From: CAZNDN01 sp964571815
GTDB taxonomy: Bacteria > Fibrobacterota > Chitinivibrionia > Chitinivibrionales > WJKA01
Length of the DNA stretch: 34,402 nucleotides
Reading direction: 5' to 3'
Assembly (NCBI GenBank): GCA_964571815.1
Contig: CAZNDN010000031.1
Location: 1-34,402, forward strand
Below the pieces are notes generated by a model. The model saw only the letters and a list, made by a program, of their open reading frames with translations. It ran no database searches and was not told the origin of the DNA. The position numbers and the translations under genes were made by a program. Shown here in pieces: positions 1 to 9,205 of this stretch. The first letter of the stretch is position 1. The number at the start of each line of letters is the position of its first letter.

Positions 1-1068
1 GACCCTGCTGACGAGGGGTTGCTGAAGCCCTTCCCCTTTCTCGAGGCGAGGTGCGAAGCCGGAATTCTCAGTTTCGCGTCCGTCGTGGTTGAATCGAGAA
101 TGCTTTCCTATTTCTGGGAACGAAAACCTCAATTCGGTACAATCATCGGCGGGGTCAAGTTCACCGTTCCCAACAACAAGGATCTGCGCTACCATGGAGC
201 GGGACTGGAAATCCGATATATCCGGAGTTTCGTGGAGAATTTCGCCTCTCTGGGCGGATACCGATATGGAGGAACAGGGTTTTCACCGGAAGGATTTATG
301 GTAGAGGGCGGCTCGCTGCAATTCAGGGCCCTGTACGAGCGGGATTTCCTTGCCGTTTTCACCAGGCTGCCGTTCAAGACCTTTGTGAATATCGGCATGA
401 GACTGCCCCTGGAAAAGCCCTGGAAAGAGTATCGGCAGTACCTGCTGGACGCCGGAGCAGCCTACACAGGCCTGAGCTTCGATATCTTCGTAGAGTACTC
501 GATGATTGGATTTACCAACAAATCGGTGCTGCCCAGGAAATTCGAGGGATGGCCGGGTCCCATAGGGGGACGGAAATGGGAAGTGGCTTTCTCCGAGAAC
601 CCCATGTATTTGACCCCCGGCGCCAGAATACGCTATCCCAGCGGACTGTCGCTCATGGGCTGCATTCCCCTGCTGCTGAGTAAGAACCAGGGATCGGACA
701 TGACTTACGGCGGCGACTATCAGCGCCTGTGGGAAGATTTTCCGGATGAGAAGATGCGCGGGGTGAAGGATCCGTTTGACCCGTGGTTTGCACGATGGAA
801 GATTGTGGGCGAAATCTCCCTTCCGCTCCGCTTCCGGCAAACCGGCTCCGAGATGCGTCGGGCTTTTCTGTTGATGAAAAACCGTGGCGGCGGAACGAAG
901 ATCGATATCGACGAGCGGCTGGACGCTCTGAAAGAAGGGCGTGGGGACGAAGGGACCACGACGGAAGAAGAGGCCGAGGAGAAGGAAAATCAGGAAGAGA
1001 AAGACAGGCATAGGCGCCTTGAGCGCATACGAAAACGCAAGGAAAAGATCAGGGAAGAAACCCAATAA
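1..1068 (+). CDS. Probable beta-rich envelope protein, 5' partial
   Basis: The reading frame is open from the first base, so the true start lies upstream; a TTG at 19 is an unlikely start. About 355 residues are visible. The first ~270 alternate aromatic/hydrophobic with polar residues and are rich in Gly, Tyr and Phe (for example FVNIGMRLPLEKPW and KIVGEISLPLRFRQTG), as in an outer-membrane barrel or other beta-rich surface protein. The last ~80 residues differ: they are almost all Glu, Lys and Arg (EEEAEEKENQEEKDRHRR) and probably form a charged helix or coiled coil. A barrel normally ends on an aromatic strand, so this tail is odd. I do not recognise the family. It lies 46 bp upstream of the TPR/motor genes in the same direction, so an envelope role with them is an inference. 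Confidence 0.6.
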   Translation, partial: DPADEGLLKPFPFLEARCEAGILSFASVVVESRMLSYFWERKPQFGTIIGGVKFTVPNNKDLRYHGAGLEIRYIRSFVENFASLGGYRYGGTGFSPEGFMVEGGSLQFRALYERDFLAVFTRLPFKTFVNIGMRLPLEKPWKEYRQYLLDAGAAYTGLSFDIFVEYSMIGFTNKSVLPRKFEGWPGPIGGRKWEVAFSENPMYLTPGARIRYPSGLSLMGCIPLLLSKNQGSDMTYGGDYQRLWEDFPDEKMRGVKDPFDPWFARWKIVGEISLPLRFRQTGSEMRRAFLLMKNRGGGTKIDIDERLDALKEGRGDEGTTTEEEAEEKENQEEKDRHRRLERIRKRKEKIREETQ

Positions 1069-1114
1069 CCGAGGGTTGTCGGAATAAGGCTCGATACAGA
1101 GCCGGGGTCCACCG

Positions 1115-4100
1115 ATGCGAACACGACGACTGAGAAACCACCTGGTGCTTGCGGCGGCATTTCTGTTGCCGCTTTGCGCGCCCTGTCTCAGTCGGGCGGC
1201 CGAGGAGAACAGCGAGAACAACGATGTGTGGCGTCGGCGCGAGAACCTGGTCATGCGGCTTGGCGCCGAATGGTACAAGATCGGCCTGCTCCAGCGGGAA
1301 CTGATTCGTATCGGCGACATGCTTGAAGATGTCGGGAATATCGAATTGTTCCCACCCGGCGTCACCGGGCTCCACGAGGATCTGCTGGTTGATTTCGACA
1401 AGCAGTTGGAAGCGCACCGGAAGAGACATCGGAAACTGACGGAAAAAGTCAATGCGCTTCGCCCCCCTCTCTCCGATGCCATGGCGATACTCAGGGAGAT
1501 GGTAAAAGGCAAGCCGGTACCGGAGATGTTCGATGTCCTGGAACAGGGAGATGTCGAGCGGATAACCCACATGCTCGAAATCAAACATGAAATCGACGAA
1601 CTGTGGAACATGGTCGATGCCCTTCTGAGCTATTTGAGCGACAAGACGAACGTACGGCTTCCGGCCGTCGTCCACGAGGAAGCAGTGGGTATCGACCCGG
1701 AATTTTTCGAAATTCTCAGGGCCAACCTCGGACTGCAGGCCCGGGAATTCACCCGAAAGCTCGAGCTGCTCAAGGACTCGCTCGTGATGCGCAGCACTCC
1801 GGAAGAAGTCGAGGAGATGTATCGCATCGAATTATACCGCGTGAAGCAATTGATCGACGGCGGCAACCTGGCCCCGGCCGCGGAGAAGCTGGAGCAGATC
1901 GCCGGCCGCTACCAGGGACGGCGATCTCTGAATGAAGTGCATCTCCTTCATGCCCGGGCCGCTTTTGATCTGGGCAACTACAATGAAGCCCTCGAGGCTT
2001 CGGACCGGCTTCCCGACGAGGGCCGGTACGCACAGGAGCGACTTCTTCTCAGGATGCAGAGCCTGTATGCGCTTCAGGACTGGTCCGCAATTTTAAAGCG
2101 GGCTTCTTCGTTTGAGTTTGACGCCGCAAGCGGCAAGGCACGGAACCTGTTGCTGTGGATTGTTCTGGAGAGCCAACTGGCCACGGAAACGGACGATTCC
2201 TTCACGCGCCGTGCGTCACACGTCGTACCCGACGCTCCCTACGCTTTGCACGTCGTGCACGCCCTGGCCCGGTATTTCGTGCGCCGGGAGGAGTGGGCAA
2301 CCGTGCTTTCGGTCGTCGAGCGCGCCCGCCGATTCCAGCCGCGGACCGAGGCAGACAAGGAAGCCGGGGAGCGGCTTCGTCTCACGTGGGCACGTTCTCT
2401 GTACGAAACGGGCAACTATCGGAAGGCGCTGTCGGCATTTTTCGAACTGCTGAAGCACGAGCAATGGTTTGAGGAGGGACTCTTTGGAATCGTATGGTGT
2501 TATCTCTCGCTTGAAGAATACGACAAAGCTGAAACGAGTATGCGCAAGCTGATCAACCAGAGCCCCGATTCGCCACAGGCGGCGGAGATGTTTCTGGTGA
2601 TGGCAAAACGGCTATTGAACAAGGCCGACTACGAATGGGAGGCACTGTCGTCGGTAACCCGGGAAGAAGCGCGGCTTCGCATGCTTCGTCAACGGCTCGA
2701 ACGCAAGCTCCGGGTCGGCGCCTCGGGCCCGGAAGGGCCTGAGCTTCGAAAGGCCCTCAAGGAAGTGGGGCAACTCCTGAAAGAGGCCGAATCGCGCCCC
2801 CGAATCACTCCGGAGCAGATCGGTTCCTACTATACAACGGCGATGGATCTCTGCGGGCTGGTACGGAAGTTCTACCAGACCGGTTCCTTCCAGGAGACCT
2901 CGTTTTCCCGCAAGCGCGAGGATCTCCTTCATCGCCTCGACTCACTCCTGCTGGGAGTTCAGGAGGAAGGCACCTCCACCCTCCGGCGCCGGGTTGTGTT
3001 CAGTCATGCGCGGAGCAACGTGGTAAAAATCAAAAGACTTGTCCGGCGCAGCTCCATGCTGGAAGCCGAGACCCGCCTGGCACGCTACCAATGGGAGCAA
3101 GAGTCGCTCAAGTGGCGAAAAGAGATGCTTACCCGCAAAAAAACGATGCTCCGGGGTGCCGCGGGCGGCGGCGATACCCTGGAGGCGGCTCGGAACGCTC
3201 AACTGCTCGACAGCCTCGAGGTCACCATGGATTCGTTGATCGAGCGGGAAGAATCCTTGCGGGAACGTCGAACCGCAGGTCTTTCTTCGGTATTGCTCAA
3301 TCTGCTTCGGGAGCCGTTGGAAAAGGCGGATGAAGCCTACGTACGGTACCATCTCGGGGAGCTGAACTACGCCCGGAAAAACGCATCGTTCGCCCGGGAA
3401 TACGAGAAGTATGAACTGGAGCTTGACCTGTACCACAGCCGGATGAAGGAGTTTCGCGAGGGGAGGCTTACCCGTATGCCGGAAGAGCCGGAGCCACCTC
3501 TGCTGGACCACAGCCGAAGCATCGCGCAGTACCGCTACGTACTGGACCATTTCCCCGATGTCGAACTGGTCCCGGCGGTGCGTTACTCTCTGGCCTGGTG
3601 CTACAACGACATGCGCATGCCCGACAGCGCGCTGGTCCAGATGGAGCTGGTCGGCAGAGACCATCCGGAAAGTCGTTACGCGGCGCAGGCATGGATGTTC
3701 GTGGGGGAACACGCTTTTGACCGGTCGATGCTGGAGAAGGCGGCACGTTCCTATCGGCGGGTAATGAATTATCCCGAGAGCGACTGGTTTGACGACGCGC
3801 TCTACAAGTTTGCCTGGGCACAATATCGCCTTTCCAACCCGCAGAAAGCTATCGGTTCGTTTCTGGCCCTTGTCGACCTGGGCGAAGACGGCGCGGCGGG
3901 TAAGGTTCTTCTTGAAAACGAGTCCATGGACTACATTGCGATCAGTTTCAGCGAAGCGGACATCACGGGTGAAAAGGGGCTGGCCCGGGCCGCGGAGTTT
4001 ATCAGGCGTTTCGGGCGTCGGGACAAGGGCACGAAAATTCTACATCGCCTTGCCAATGTTTACTCGGAGCAGGGCCGTTACAGGATGGCCGAAAGAGCAT

Positions 4101-4618
4101 TTGAGAAGCTGCTTGAAATGTACCCGGACTACGAGCGCAGCCCGATCGCGGAAATGGAGCTGTTGCAGGCCCTGGAGAAACGCCTGAACACGGCTGAGGC
4201 AAACCACCGTCGTGTAGCCCTCTTCAAGAAGTACAACAGGGAAGGAGCCTGGGCGAAGAAGCACTCGAGTGCGCGCGTAGTAGCTGCGGGGGACAGTGTT
4301 GCCGCCGCGGCCCTGTACGATGCGGCGGTCAGCTATCATCAGGAGGCCCTCCAGGACAACGACAGCGCATCCTACGCCCGGGCCGCATCGTGCTACCGTG
4401 ACTTCATCCGCCACTACCCGAAACGTCCCGCGGCAAACGAATGCCATTACAATTACGCCGAAATTCTGTTTTCGCTTGGAGATTACGAACAGGCGGCCCG
4501 GGAATACATGGCCGTGTCGAAGCGATATCCGGACAGCAAGTTCAGGGAGACCGCCGCGTGGAACGCCATTGTGGCTTCACAGAATCTCCTGAAACATGAA
4601 GCGGAGGTGAGGCAGTGA
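1115..4618 (+). CDS. Large exported TPR / coiled-coil protein
   Basis: This encodes 1167 residues. The start is ATG, followed by a basic n-region and a hydrophobic stretch (LVLAAAFLLPLCAPCLS), then RAAEEN, as in a Sec signal peptide, so the protein is probably periplasmic. Residues ~25-230 are mostly helical with acidic/basic heptads. From ~230 onward there are repeated TPR-like units, for example around GNYNEALEASDRLPDEG (~290), RMAERAFEKLLEMYPDY (~990) and DYEQAAREYMAVSKRYPD (~1130). A coiled coil lies near 640-720. TPR proteins scaffold protein complexes. Its stop overlaps the start of the next TPR gene (GTGA) and the motor genes follow, so it may be a periplasmic partner of the TolQ/ExbD motor, comparable in kind to the TPR proteins of Myxococcus Glt/Nfs complexes. 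That comparison rests on architecture, not on alignment. Confidence 0.75.
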   Translation: MRTRRLRNHLVLAAAFLLPLCAPCLSRAAEENSENNDVWRRRENLVMRLGAEWYKIGLLQRELIRIGDMLEDVGNIELFPPGVTGLHEDLLVDFDKQLEAHRKRHRKLTEKVNALRPPLSDAMAILREMVKGKPVPEMFDVLEQGDVERITHMLEIKHEIDELWNMVDALLSYLSDKTNVRLPAVVHEEAVGIDPEFFEILRANLGLQAREFTRKLELLKDSLVMRSTPEEVEEMYRIELYRVKQLIDGGNLAPAAEKLEQIAGRYQGRRSLNEVHLLHARAAFDLGNYNEALEASDRLPDEGRYAQERLLLRMQSLYALQDWSAILKRASSFEFDAASGKARNLLLWIVLESQLATETDDSFTRRASHVVPDAPYALHVVHALARYFVRREEWATVLSVVERARRFQPRTEADKEAGERLRLTWARSLYETGNYRKALSAFFELLKHEQWFEEGLFGIVWCYLSLEEYDKAETSMRKLINQSPDSPQAAEMFLVMAKRLLNKADYEWEALSSVTREEARLRMLRQRLERKLRVGASGPEGPELRKALKEVGQLLKEAESRPRITPEQIGSYYTTAMDLCGLVRKFYQTGSFQETSFSRKREDLLHRLDSLLLGVQEEGTSTLRRRVVFSHARSNVVKIKRLVRRSSMLEAETRLARYQWEQESLKWRKEMLTRKKTMLRGAAGGGDTLEAARNAQLLDSLEVTMDSLIEREESLRERRTAGLSSVLLNLLREPLEKADEAYVRYHLGELNYARKNASFAREYEKYELELDLYHSRMKEFREGRLTRMPEEPEPPLLDHSRSIAQYRYVLDHFPDVELVPAVRYSLAWCYNDMRMPDSALVQMELVGRDHPESRYAAQAWMFVGEHAFDRSMLEKAARSYRRVMNYPESDWFDDALYKFAWAQYRLSNPQKAIGSFLALVDLGEDGAAGKVLLENESMDYIAISFSEADITGEKGLARAAEFIRRFGRRDKGTKILHRLANVYSEQGRYRMAERAFEKLLEMYPDYERSPIAEMELLQALEKRLNTAEANHRRVALFKKYNREGAWAKKHSSARVVAAGDSVAAAALYDAAVSYHQEALQDNDSASYARAASCYRDFIRHYPKRPAANECHYNYAEILFSLGDYEQAAREYMAVSKRYPDSKFRETAAWNAIVASQNLLKHEAEVRQ

Positions 4619-7554
4619 AGGCGGGCGGACTGATTGGTATGCTGTGCGGGTTTGTCGGGCTGCTGGGCTGCGCGTCGACGGCGCCGCCGGCGCGGGAAGA
4701 CGCAGTTCTTCGAGAAGACCCCCCGGCCGACAGTGTCGCCGGCGGCGACAGCGCCGACGCAGCATCCGGGAGTTCACCTGCCGACACCGGCGGTCTTTCA
4801 CCCGCGTCGGCCCTTGTGGTGAGGGCCTGCGACAACTACCTCTCCATCAATCCTACCAGTGCCAAGGCTCCGGAAGTGATGTCGATCAAGGCATCGGCTT
4901 TCTACAACAACGGCTTGTTTGAAGAGGCTCGATTCGTCTACAAGGCCATTGTGGACGTTTATGGGGAGAGTCCGGAGGTTACGGATGCGGTCCGGATGAT
5001 CGCGCAGTCGTTTTACGAGGAAAAGAAATTCGACGAGGCCCAGCAATGGTATCGGAAGCTGGGAGAAATGGCCGGTGAGGGCGTGGGCAGGGAGGAGGCC
5101 GTGGCGCGCGTGGCGGAGTCGATATTCCGCATGGCCGAATCGTACGAGGACCGGCAGCGCTACCACGATGCCGCAACCGAATACGAACGAATTGCGCTGG
5201 AGTTCCCCGATGTGGAGATCGCCGATGCCGCGCTGTACAACGCGGGTCTCGCCCACGAAAAGCAGGCGGAATGGTCACAGGCGATCCTGATGTACCGGAA
5301 GCTTTCGGGAAGGTACGAAGATTCTCATCTCCTTGCGAAGGCGCGTTTCAGGACGGCAAAGTGTTACGAGAAAATGATGCAGTGGGACAACGCGGGCGAA
5401 ATGTACCTTCGTGTGGTCACCGCTCACCCCACCACCGAGCTTGCTCCGACGGCGCTGTACAATGCCGGTTTCTGTTTCGAAAACGCGGGGAAGACCGCCG
5501 AAGCGGCGGCAACGTTCGAAAAGATGGCCGAGGTGTATCCCGATGCCGACGAAGTGGCGGATGTGCTGTTCCGCGCGGGCGAACTTTACGGGAAACTCAA
5601 AGACTGGGAAAGCGTGACACGCGTCAACCGGCAATTCTCCCGGCGCTTCGGCAACGACCGGGACCGGATTGTCCAGGCCCGGTGCATGGTAGGGGTAGCG
5701 ATGTACATGCAGGGCGACGAAGACAAGGCGATCGAGGAGCTGGAGGAAGCTATCTCGACCTACAAGCGGCTTCGCGACCCCAGTTCGGTCAACAAGTACT
5801 ACGCCGCCAAAGCTCAATTCACTATCGGTGAGATTTTCCACCAACGCATGAAAGCCGTGGCCCTGCGTCGAGCGGCCTCGGGCTATCGTCGCCGGGTCGA
5901 CCGCAAAGCCTCACTGCTTGACAAAGCGGTCGGCAGGTACTCCAGGGTGGTCAACTACGCGATTTCCGAGTGGACAACCCGGGCAATCTTCCACATGGGG
6001 AGGGCAAACGAGGATTTCGGTATCGGCATTCGCAAGCAGGACAGGCCCGGCGGCCTGTCCCTCGAGGAGCAGTTCTCGCTGGAGCTGGGTATCGCCCGCG
6101 CCCTGGAGAAGTATTTCGTCGAGAACGCATTGAGCTACCACGAGCAGAACGTCAAACTGGGAATCAAACAGGGAATCGACGACAAGTACGTGAAGAATTC
6201 CCGCGCCAAGCTGACCTCACTACCCTTCATGGCGGGTAAGAACTACCTGGGCCTTACCGAGATTCTCGGTAAAGCCGAAGCGACGGCATCGGCCGACGGC
6301 TTTGCTCTCATGACACAGAAGCTTGAAGTATTGCAGAAGATCGCCCCGTTTCAGGCGCGCGCAATCGATCTGCTGCTCATCTGCCTCGAGAACGGAAGCA
6401 AGTATGACCAGACCGACGAGTTCTATCGGCAGGCAAGTTCCCTCATTACCCGGACGGCTCACGGGGTGGGTACGATGTATGCCGACGTGGTCTCAATCGC
6501 GCGAACGGCGCCCATTCCCTCCGACTTCGATCCCTACGAACAATTTGTGTACAAGACAAAGCTTCTTGGCCAGATCAAGGGCTACGAGGACAATGCACTG
6601 GAGAAATACCTCAAGGCGGTGAAGATCGCCGAGGCGTACGGGATCGAAGACACGCTCGTCGAGCAAAGCCGCCGGGACATCGCCCGGCTTCTGTTTGCCC
6701 GGGGGAGATGCCGCGACGTCTTGTACCTGAAGTCATTCAACGACCCGCCGTTTCCCCGCGGAGTCGGCGAGACGGAAAAGGAGGAATTCCGCGCCCAGTT
6801 TCAGGAAGCGGGCTTGCGATTCCAGGACCAGGCTTTCCAGGTCTATCGCAGTATCCTCGCTTTCGCCGAGCAGGACTATGCGAGAGGGAAATTCGTGACC
6901 GATGCCTACGTGAGACTCTATCAGGAGTTTCCGGAGGAGTACGGCAGGAAGAAGAAGAAGGTTATACCGAAATCTCTCAGTTCGGGCCCGCGCTGGAAAT
7001 GCAGCACCGACTCGGCCGAGGGGTGGGTGAAGCTGGATTTCCGCGACGACGCCTGGAGCGGAGCACATCGGGCACAGCCCGACTCCGCCGTCGGTTTCAC
7101 CGGGTTCCCGGGCGATACCCCGTCGCCGATGTGGTACGGCAAAGGCAACCCCGAAGAGTCTTCGCGGTACACGCCGGCCTCCCGGCTGTTTCTTCGACGA
7201 AGCTTCTATCTGAAGGAGCCCCCGCACAAGGCCCTCTTGTACCTTGCCGCGGCAGGGACGATCGAGGCGTATGTGAACGAGAAGCGATTGCCGACCGACA
7301 CCACGGTATCACCGGGGTCCCGTGAGGTGCGGACGTGGGATCTCACGGGGCAAATGCGCGACGGGGAGAATGTCGTCTGCCTGGCCGTATACCGAAACGA
7401 TACCGTTCATTACGGCGTTGTACCATATCTGGAACTCACCGTCACCCGTTATGAGTATCTTCCGCGGCCCCCGGGCAGCGAGGAGCCGATGGATCCGGAA
7501 AGCGTAAAGGACGGGGTATACACGTTTGTGGAGATAGAGAATTTTGAACTGTAG
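4615..7554 (+). CDS. TPR lipoprotein with C-terminal beta-sandwich-like domain
   Basis: This encodes 979 residues from a GTG that overlaps the previous stop. The N-terminus is a lipoprotein signal with lipobox LLGC (Cys at about residue 19), so the protein is probably anchored to a membrane from the periplasmic side. An Ala/Asp/Ser-rich linker follows. Residues ~60-330 carry regular TPR units (for example EWSQAILMYRKLSGRYED and KTAEAAATFEKMAEVYPD), and further helical repeats run to ~780. The last ~190 residues change character: GPRWKCSTD, SRLFLRRSFYLKEPP, YVNEKRLPTDTTVSPGS and GENVVCLAVYRND resemble the jelly-roll/galactose-binding-like modules attached to many glycoside hydrolases. A sugar-binding role next to a polysaccharide locus is attractive but unproven. 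Translational coupling with the upstream TPR gene suggests that the two products act together. Confidence 0.75.
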   Translation: MKAGGLIGMLCGFVGLLGCASTAPPAREDAVLREDPPADSVAGGDSADAASGSSPADTGGLSPASALVVRACDNYLSINPTSAKAPEVMSIKASAFYNNGLFEEARFVYKAIVDVYGESPEVTDAVRMIAQSFYEEKKFDEAQQWYRKLGEMAGEGVGREEAVARVAESIFRMAESYEDRQRYHDAATEYERIALEFPDVEIADAALYNAGLAHEKQAEWSQAILMYRKLSGRYEDSHLLAKARFRTAKCYEKMMQWDNAGEMYLRVVTAHPTTELAPTALYNAGFCFENAGKTAEAAATFEKMAEVYPDADEVADVLFRAGELYGKLKDWESVTRVNRQFSRRFGNDRDRIVQARCMVGVAMYMQGDEDKAIEELEEAISTYKRLRDPSSVNKYYAAKAQFTIGEIFHQRMKAVALRRAASGYRRRVDRKASLLDKAVGRYSRVVNYAISEWTTRAIFHMGRANEDFGIGIRKQDRPGGLSLEEQFSLELGIARALEKYFVENALSYHEQNVKLGIKQGIDDKYVKNSRAKLTSLPFMAGKNYLGLTEILGKAEATASADGFALMTQKLEVLQKIAPFQARAIDLLLICLENGSKYDQTDEFYRQASSLITRTAHGVGTMYADVVSIARTAPIPSDFDPYEQFVYKTKLLGQIKGYEDNALEKYLKAVKIAEAYGIEDTLVEQSRRDIARLLFARGRCRDVLYLKSFNDPPFPRGVGETEKEEFRAQFQEAGLRFQDQAFQVYRSILAFAEQDYARGKFVTDAYVRLYQEFPEEYGRKKKKVIPKSLSSGPRWKCSTDSAEGWVKLDFRDDAWSGAHRAQPDSAVGFTGFPGDTPSPMWYGKGNPEESSRYTPASRLFLRRSFYLKEPPHKALLYLAAAGTIEAYVNEKRLPTDTTVSPGSREVRTWDLTGQMRDGENVVCLAVYRNDTVHYGVVPYLELTVTRYEYLPRPPGSEEPMDPESVKDGVYTFVEIENFEL

Positions 7555-7570
7555 AAGAAAGGATATCGAC

Positions 7571-7900
7571 ATGCCGCGACCAGCTTCCGGCGTTATTCAA
7601 AAACTCGGGCTGTGGCTGCTTCCCGCCCTCATCCTTTCGGCACTGTCGGCCGGCGCTCAAACGCCCGAGTCGACCGGGGCAACCGCCGAACCCGCACCGC
7701 AGTACCGGGTTGACCAGCCCGGAACCATCACGTTCACGGTGGGCGTTCGTATCGAGGGAAAGGTAGAGCGGCCCCAGGTCGTCATATTCCTGCCGAAGGA
7801 GAAGCCCTACTATCGAGAAGTAACGTTTTCTCACTCCTTTGTCGAGGAGATCGACCAGCCGCTGCCTCTGCGTCCACTCACATCATCATCGGAGCCATAG
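7571..7900 (+). CDS. Small exported protein of unknown function
   Basis: This encodes 109 residues from ATG 7571. An AAAGGA lies about 8 bases before it, so I prefer this start to the upstream in-frame ATG at 7544, which would overlap the previous gene. Residues ~8-29 form a signal peptide (LGLWLLPALILSALSAGA). The mature part is a short beta-rich domain with ITFTVGVRIEGKVERPQV and a PKEKPYYREVTF segment ending near EEIDQPLP. I do not recognise the family. Its position between the TPR lipoprotein and the TolQ-like gene suggests a periplasmic accessory of the motor. The final residues (RPLTSSSEP) look low-complexity, and a different open frame continues downstream (see findings), so the C-terminus is less certain. 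Confidence 0.6.
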   Translation: MPRPASGVIQKLGLWLLPALILSALSAGAQTPESTGATAEPAPQYRVDQPGTITFTVGVRIEGKVERPQVVIFLPKEKPYYREVTFSHSFVEEIDQPLPLRPLTSSSEP

Positions 7901-8044
7901 CGTGATGCCTCACGGCATGCACACGTTCCCGGGTGGGGCGAGGGCGGAATATGCGGTGGAAGTTGACTTTGAATTCCCGGAACATTACCATAGTAGAAGG
8001 TACAGCGTACGGATTCAGCAGCGAAGCATGAAGAGGAGGTGCCG

Positions 8045-8677
8045 ATGGAGTCGGTAGCCAGGTTTTTCCAGCAGGGCGGAGCGTGGATGTATGTGCTTGC
8101 GGGGGTTTCGGCATTCGCTTTGGCGGTCACGATCGAGCGATTCATCTACTACTATCTGCACTGCAGAGTCAACGCCAAGGCAGTGATGACACAGATTACG
8201 CGGATGGTGCGCGGCGGTGAAGTTGAGAAGGCTCGCCAACTGTGCGCCCGCATGAAGAATCCGCTGGCGATGATCCTCGAGTCGGCCCTCTGGCACTTCC
8301 AGCAGCAGGAGCCCGACCCGGAGATACAGAATGCGGTTGACGAAATCGCCTTGCGCGAACTGCCCCGTATCCAGCGCCGAACTCATTACCTCTCGCTTTT
8401 TGCGAACATTTCGACCCTCATGGGGCTCCTGGGCACGATTTTCGGGCTCCAGCAGGCATTCGGAGCCCTGGCCACGGCCGATCCTTCGCAGAAGGCGACC
8501 GTGCTCGCTCAAGGCATCGCCATGGCGATGAATACCACTGCCATGGGCCTGATGGTGGCGGTTCCCTGCATGGTTGCATACTCCATTCTGGGGGCGAAGG
8601 CAAACGCTCTTATCGAGGAGATAGACGAAAGCTCGGTGCGCATTCTCAATTTTCTGTTCGCGCAGCGTCGACAGTAG
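8045..8677 (+). CDS. MotA/TolQ/ExbB-family proton-channel protein
   Basis: This encodes 210 residues, a usual length for TolQ/ExbB. I chose ATG 8045 because AGGAGG at 8034-8039 sits five bases before it; an in-frame GTG at 8039 overlaps that ribosome site. There are three membrane segments: ~15-36 (YVLAGVSAFALAVTIERFI), ~117-142 (LMGLLGTIFGLQQAF) and ~160-185 (AMNTTAMGLMVAVPCMVAY). The LLGTIFGL motif and the following A(M)GLMVA(V)P motif are hallmarks of the family. Five such subunits surround an ExbD/TolR dimer and conduct protons across the inner membrane to do work in the periplasm. Two ExbD-like genes and a TonB-like gene follow directly. The layout (one TolQ, two TolR) matches the gliding-type motor AglR-AglQ-AglS, but I cannot tell it from a Ton or Tol system without phylogeny. 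Confidence 0.93.
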   Translation: MESVARFFQQGGAWMYVLAGVSAFALAVTIERFIYYYLHCRVNAKAVMTQITRMVRGGEVEKARQLCARMKNPLAMILESALWHFQQQEPDPEIQNAVDEIALRELPRIQRRTHYLSLFANISTLMGLLGTIFGLQQAFGALATADPSQKATVLAQGIAMAMNTTAMGLMVAVPCMVAYSILGAKANALIEEIDESSVRILNFLFAQRRQ

Positions 8678-8698
8678 CCGGCGAGTCGGAGTCACACC

Positions 8699-9205
8699 AT
8701 GGAATCAGGCACCAATCGGCCGCCGAACAAAAAGACCTTCCCCGCGATGAAGCGGGCGAACAAGGCTACCTCCGGTCAGGTCGAAATGATCGAGCTGGAC
8801 GTCACTCCGGTCATGAACCTGTTCATGGTGCTCATACCCTTTCTCGTCTCAATGGCCGTCTTCACCCAGATTTCCATTATCGACTTCTCCCTCCCACCGG
8901 CGGCGGAAGCCGGAGAAGCTCAAAAGGAGTCCAGGGAGCTTGACATTTCGATTGTGGTAAGTTCAAAGGGATTCCGAATTGTCGGCACGGGCAAGAAGAT
9001 GGACCTTGTTCCCAGGGACGAGCACGGATACGCTTTTGAGCGGCTGCGGGTGCTGCTGAAAGCCATCAAGTTTCAGTACCCCTCCCAGAAAAGCGTTATC
9101 CTTGTCCTGGAACCCGACATCCTGTACGACGACATTGTCAAGTTCATGGACGTGTGCAGGGAGAGCCAGTTCCCCGACATCGGTCTATCCGGAGAGATCG
9201 GATGA
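8699..9205 (+). CDS. ExbD/TolR-like protein with Asn in place of the membrane Asp
   Basis: This encodes 168 residues: a Lys/Arg-rich cytoplasmic N-terminus, one membrane helix (~38-60) and a periplasmic domain of ~105 residues with the usual beta-alpha pattern (LDISIVVSSKGFRIVG, then SVILVLEPDILYDDIVKFMD). The segment before and into the helix reads ELDVTPVMNLFMVLIPFLV. In ExbD/TolR the corresponding motif is N/D-V-T-P-x-x-D, and that Asp carries protons. Here the position is Asn40 (codon AAC at 8816). The product may therefore be a non-conducting partner of the next gene product, which keeps the Asp. Its stop overlaps the start of that gene (ATGA), consistent with stoichiometric synthesis. 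Confidence 0.9.
   Translation: MESGTNRPPNKKTFPAMKRANKATSGQVEMIELDVTPVMNLFMVLIPFLVSMAVFTQISIIDFSLPPAAEAGEAQKESRELDISIVVSSKGFRIVGTGKKMDLVPRDEHGYAFERLRVLLKAIKFQYPSQKSVILVLEPDILYDDIVKFMDVCRESQFPDIGLSGEIG

Noticed and set aside
283..1611. Long minus-strand open frame of 442 codons opposite the first two genes
   Set aside because: It spans two well-supported plus-strand genes, is rich in Ser, Arg and Pro as expected for antisense reading of high-GC codons, and shows no family motif.
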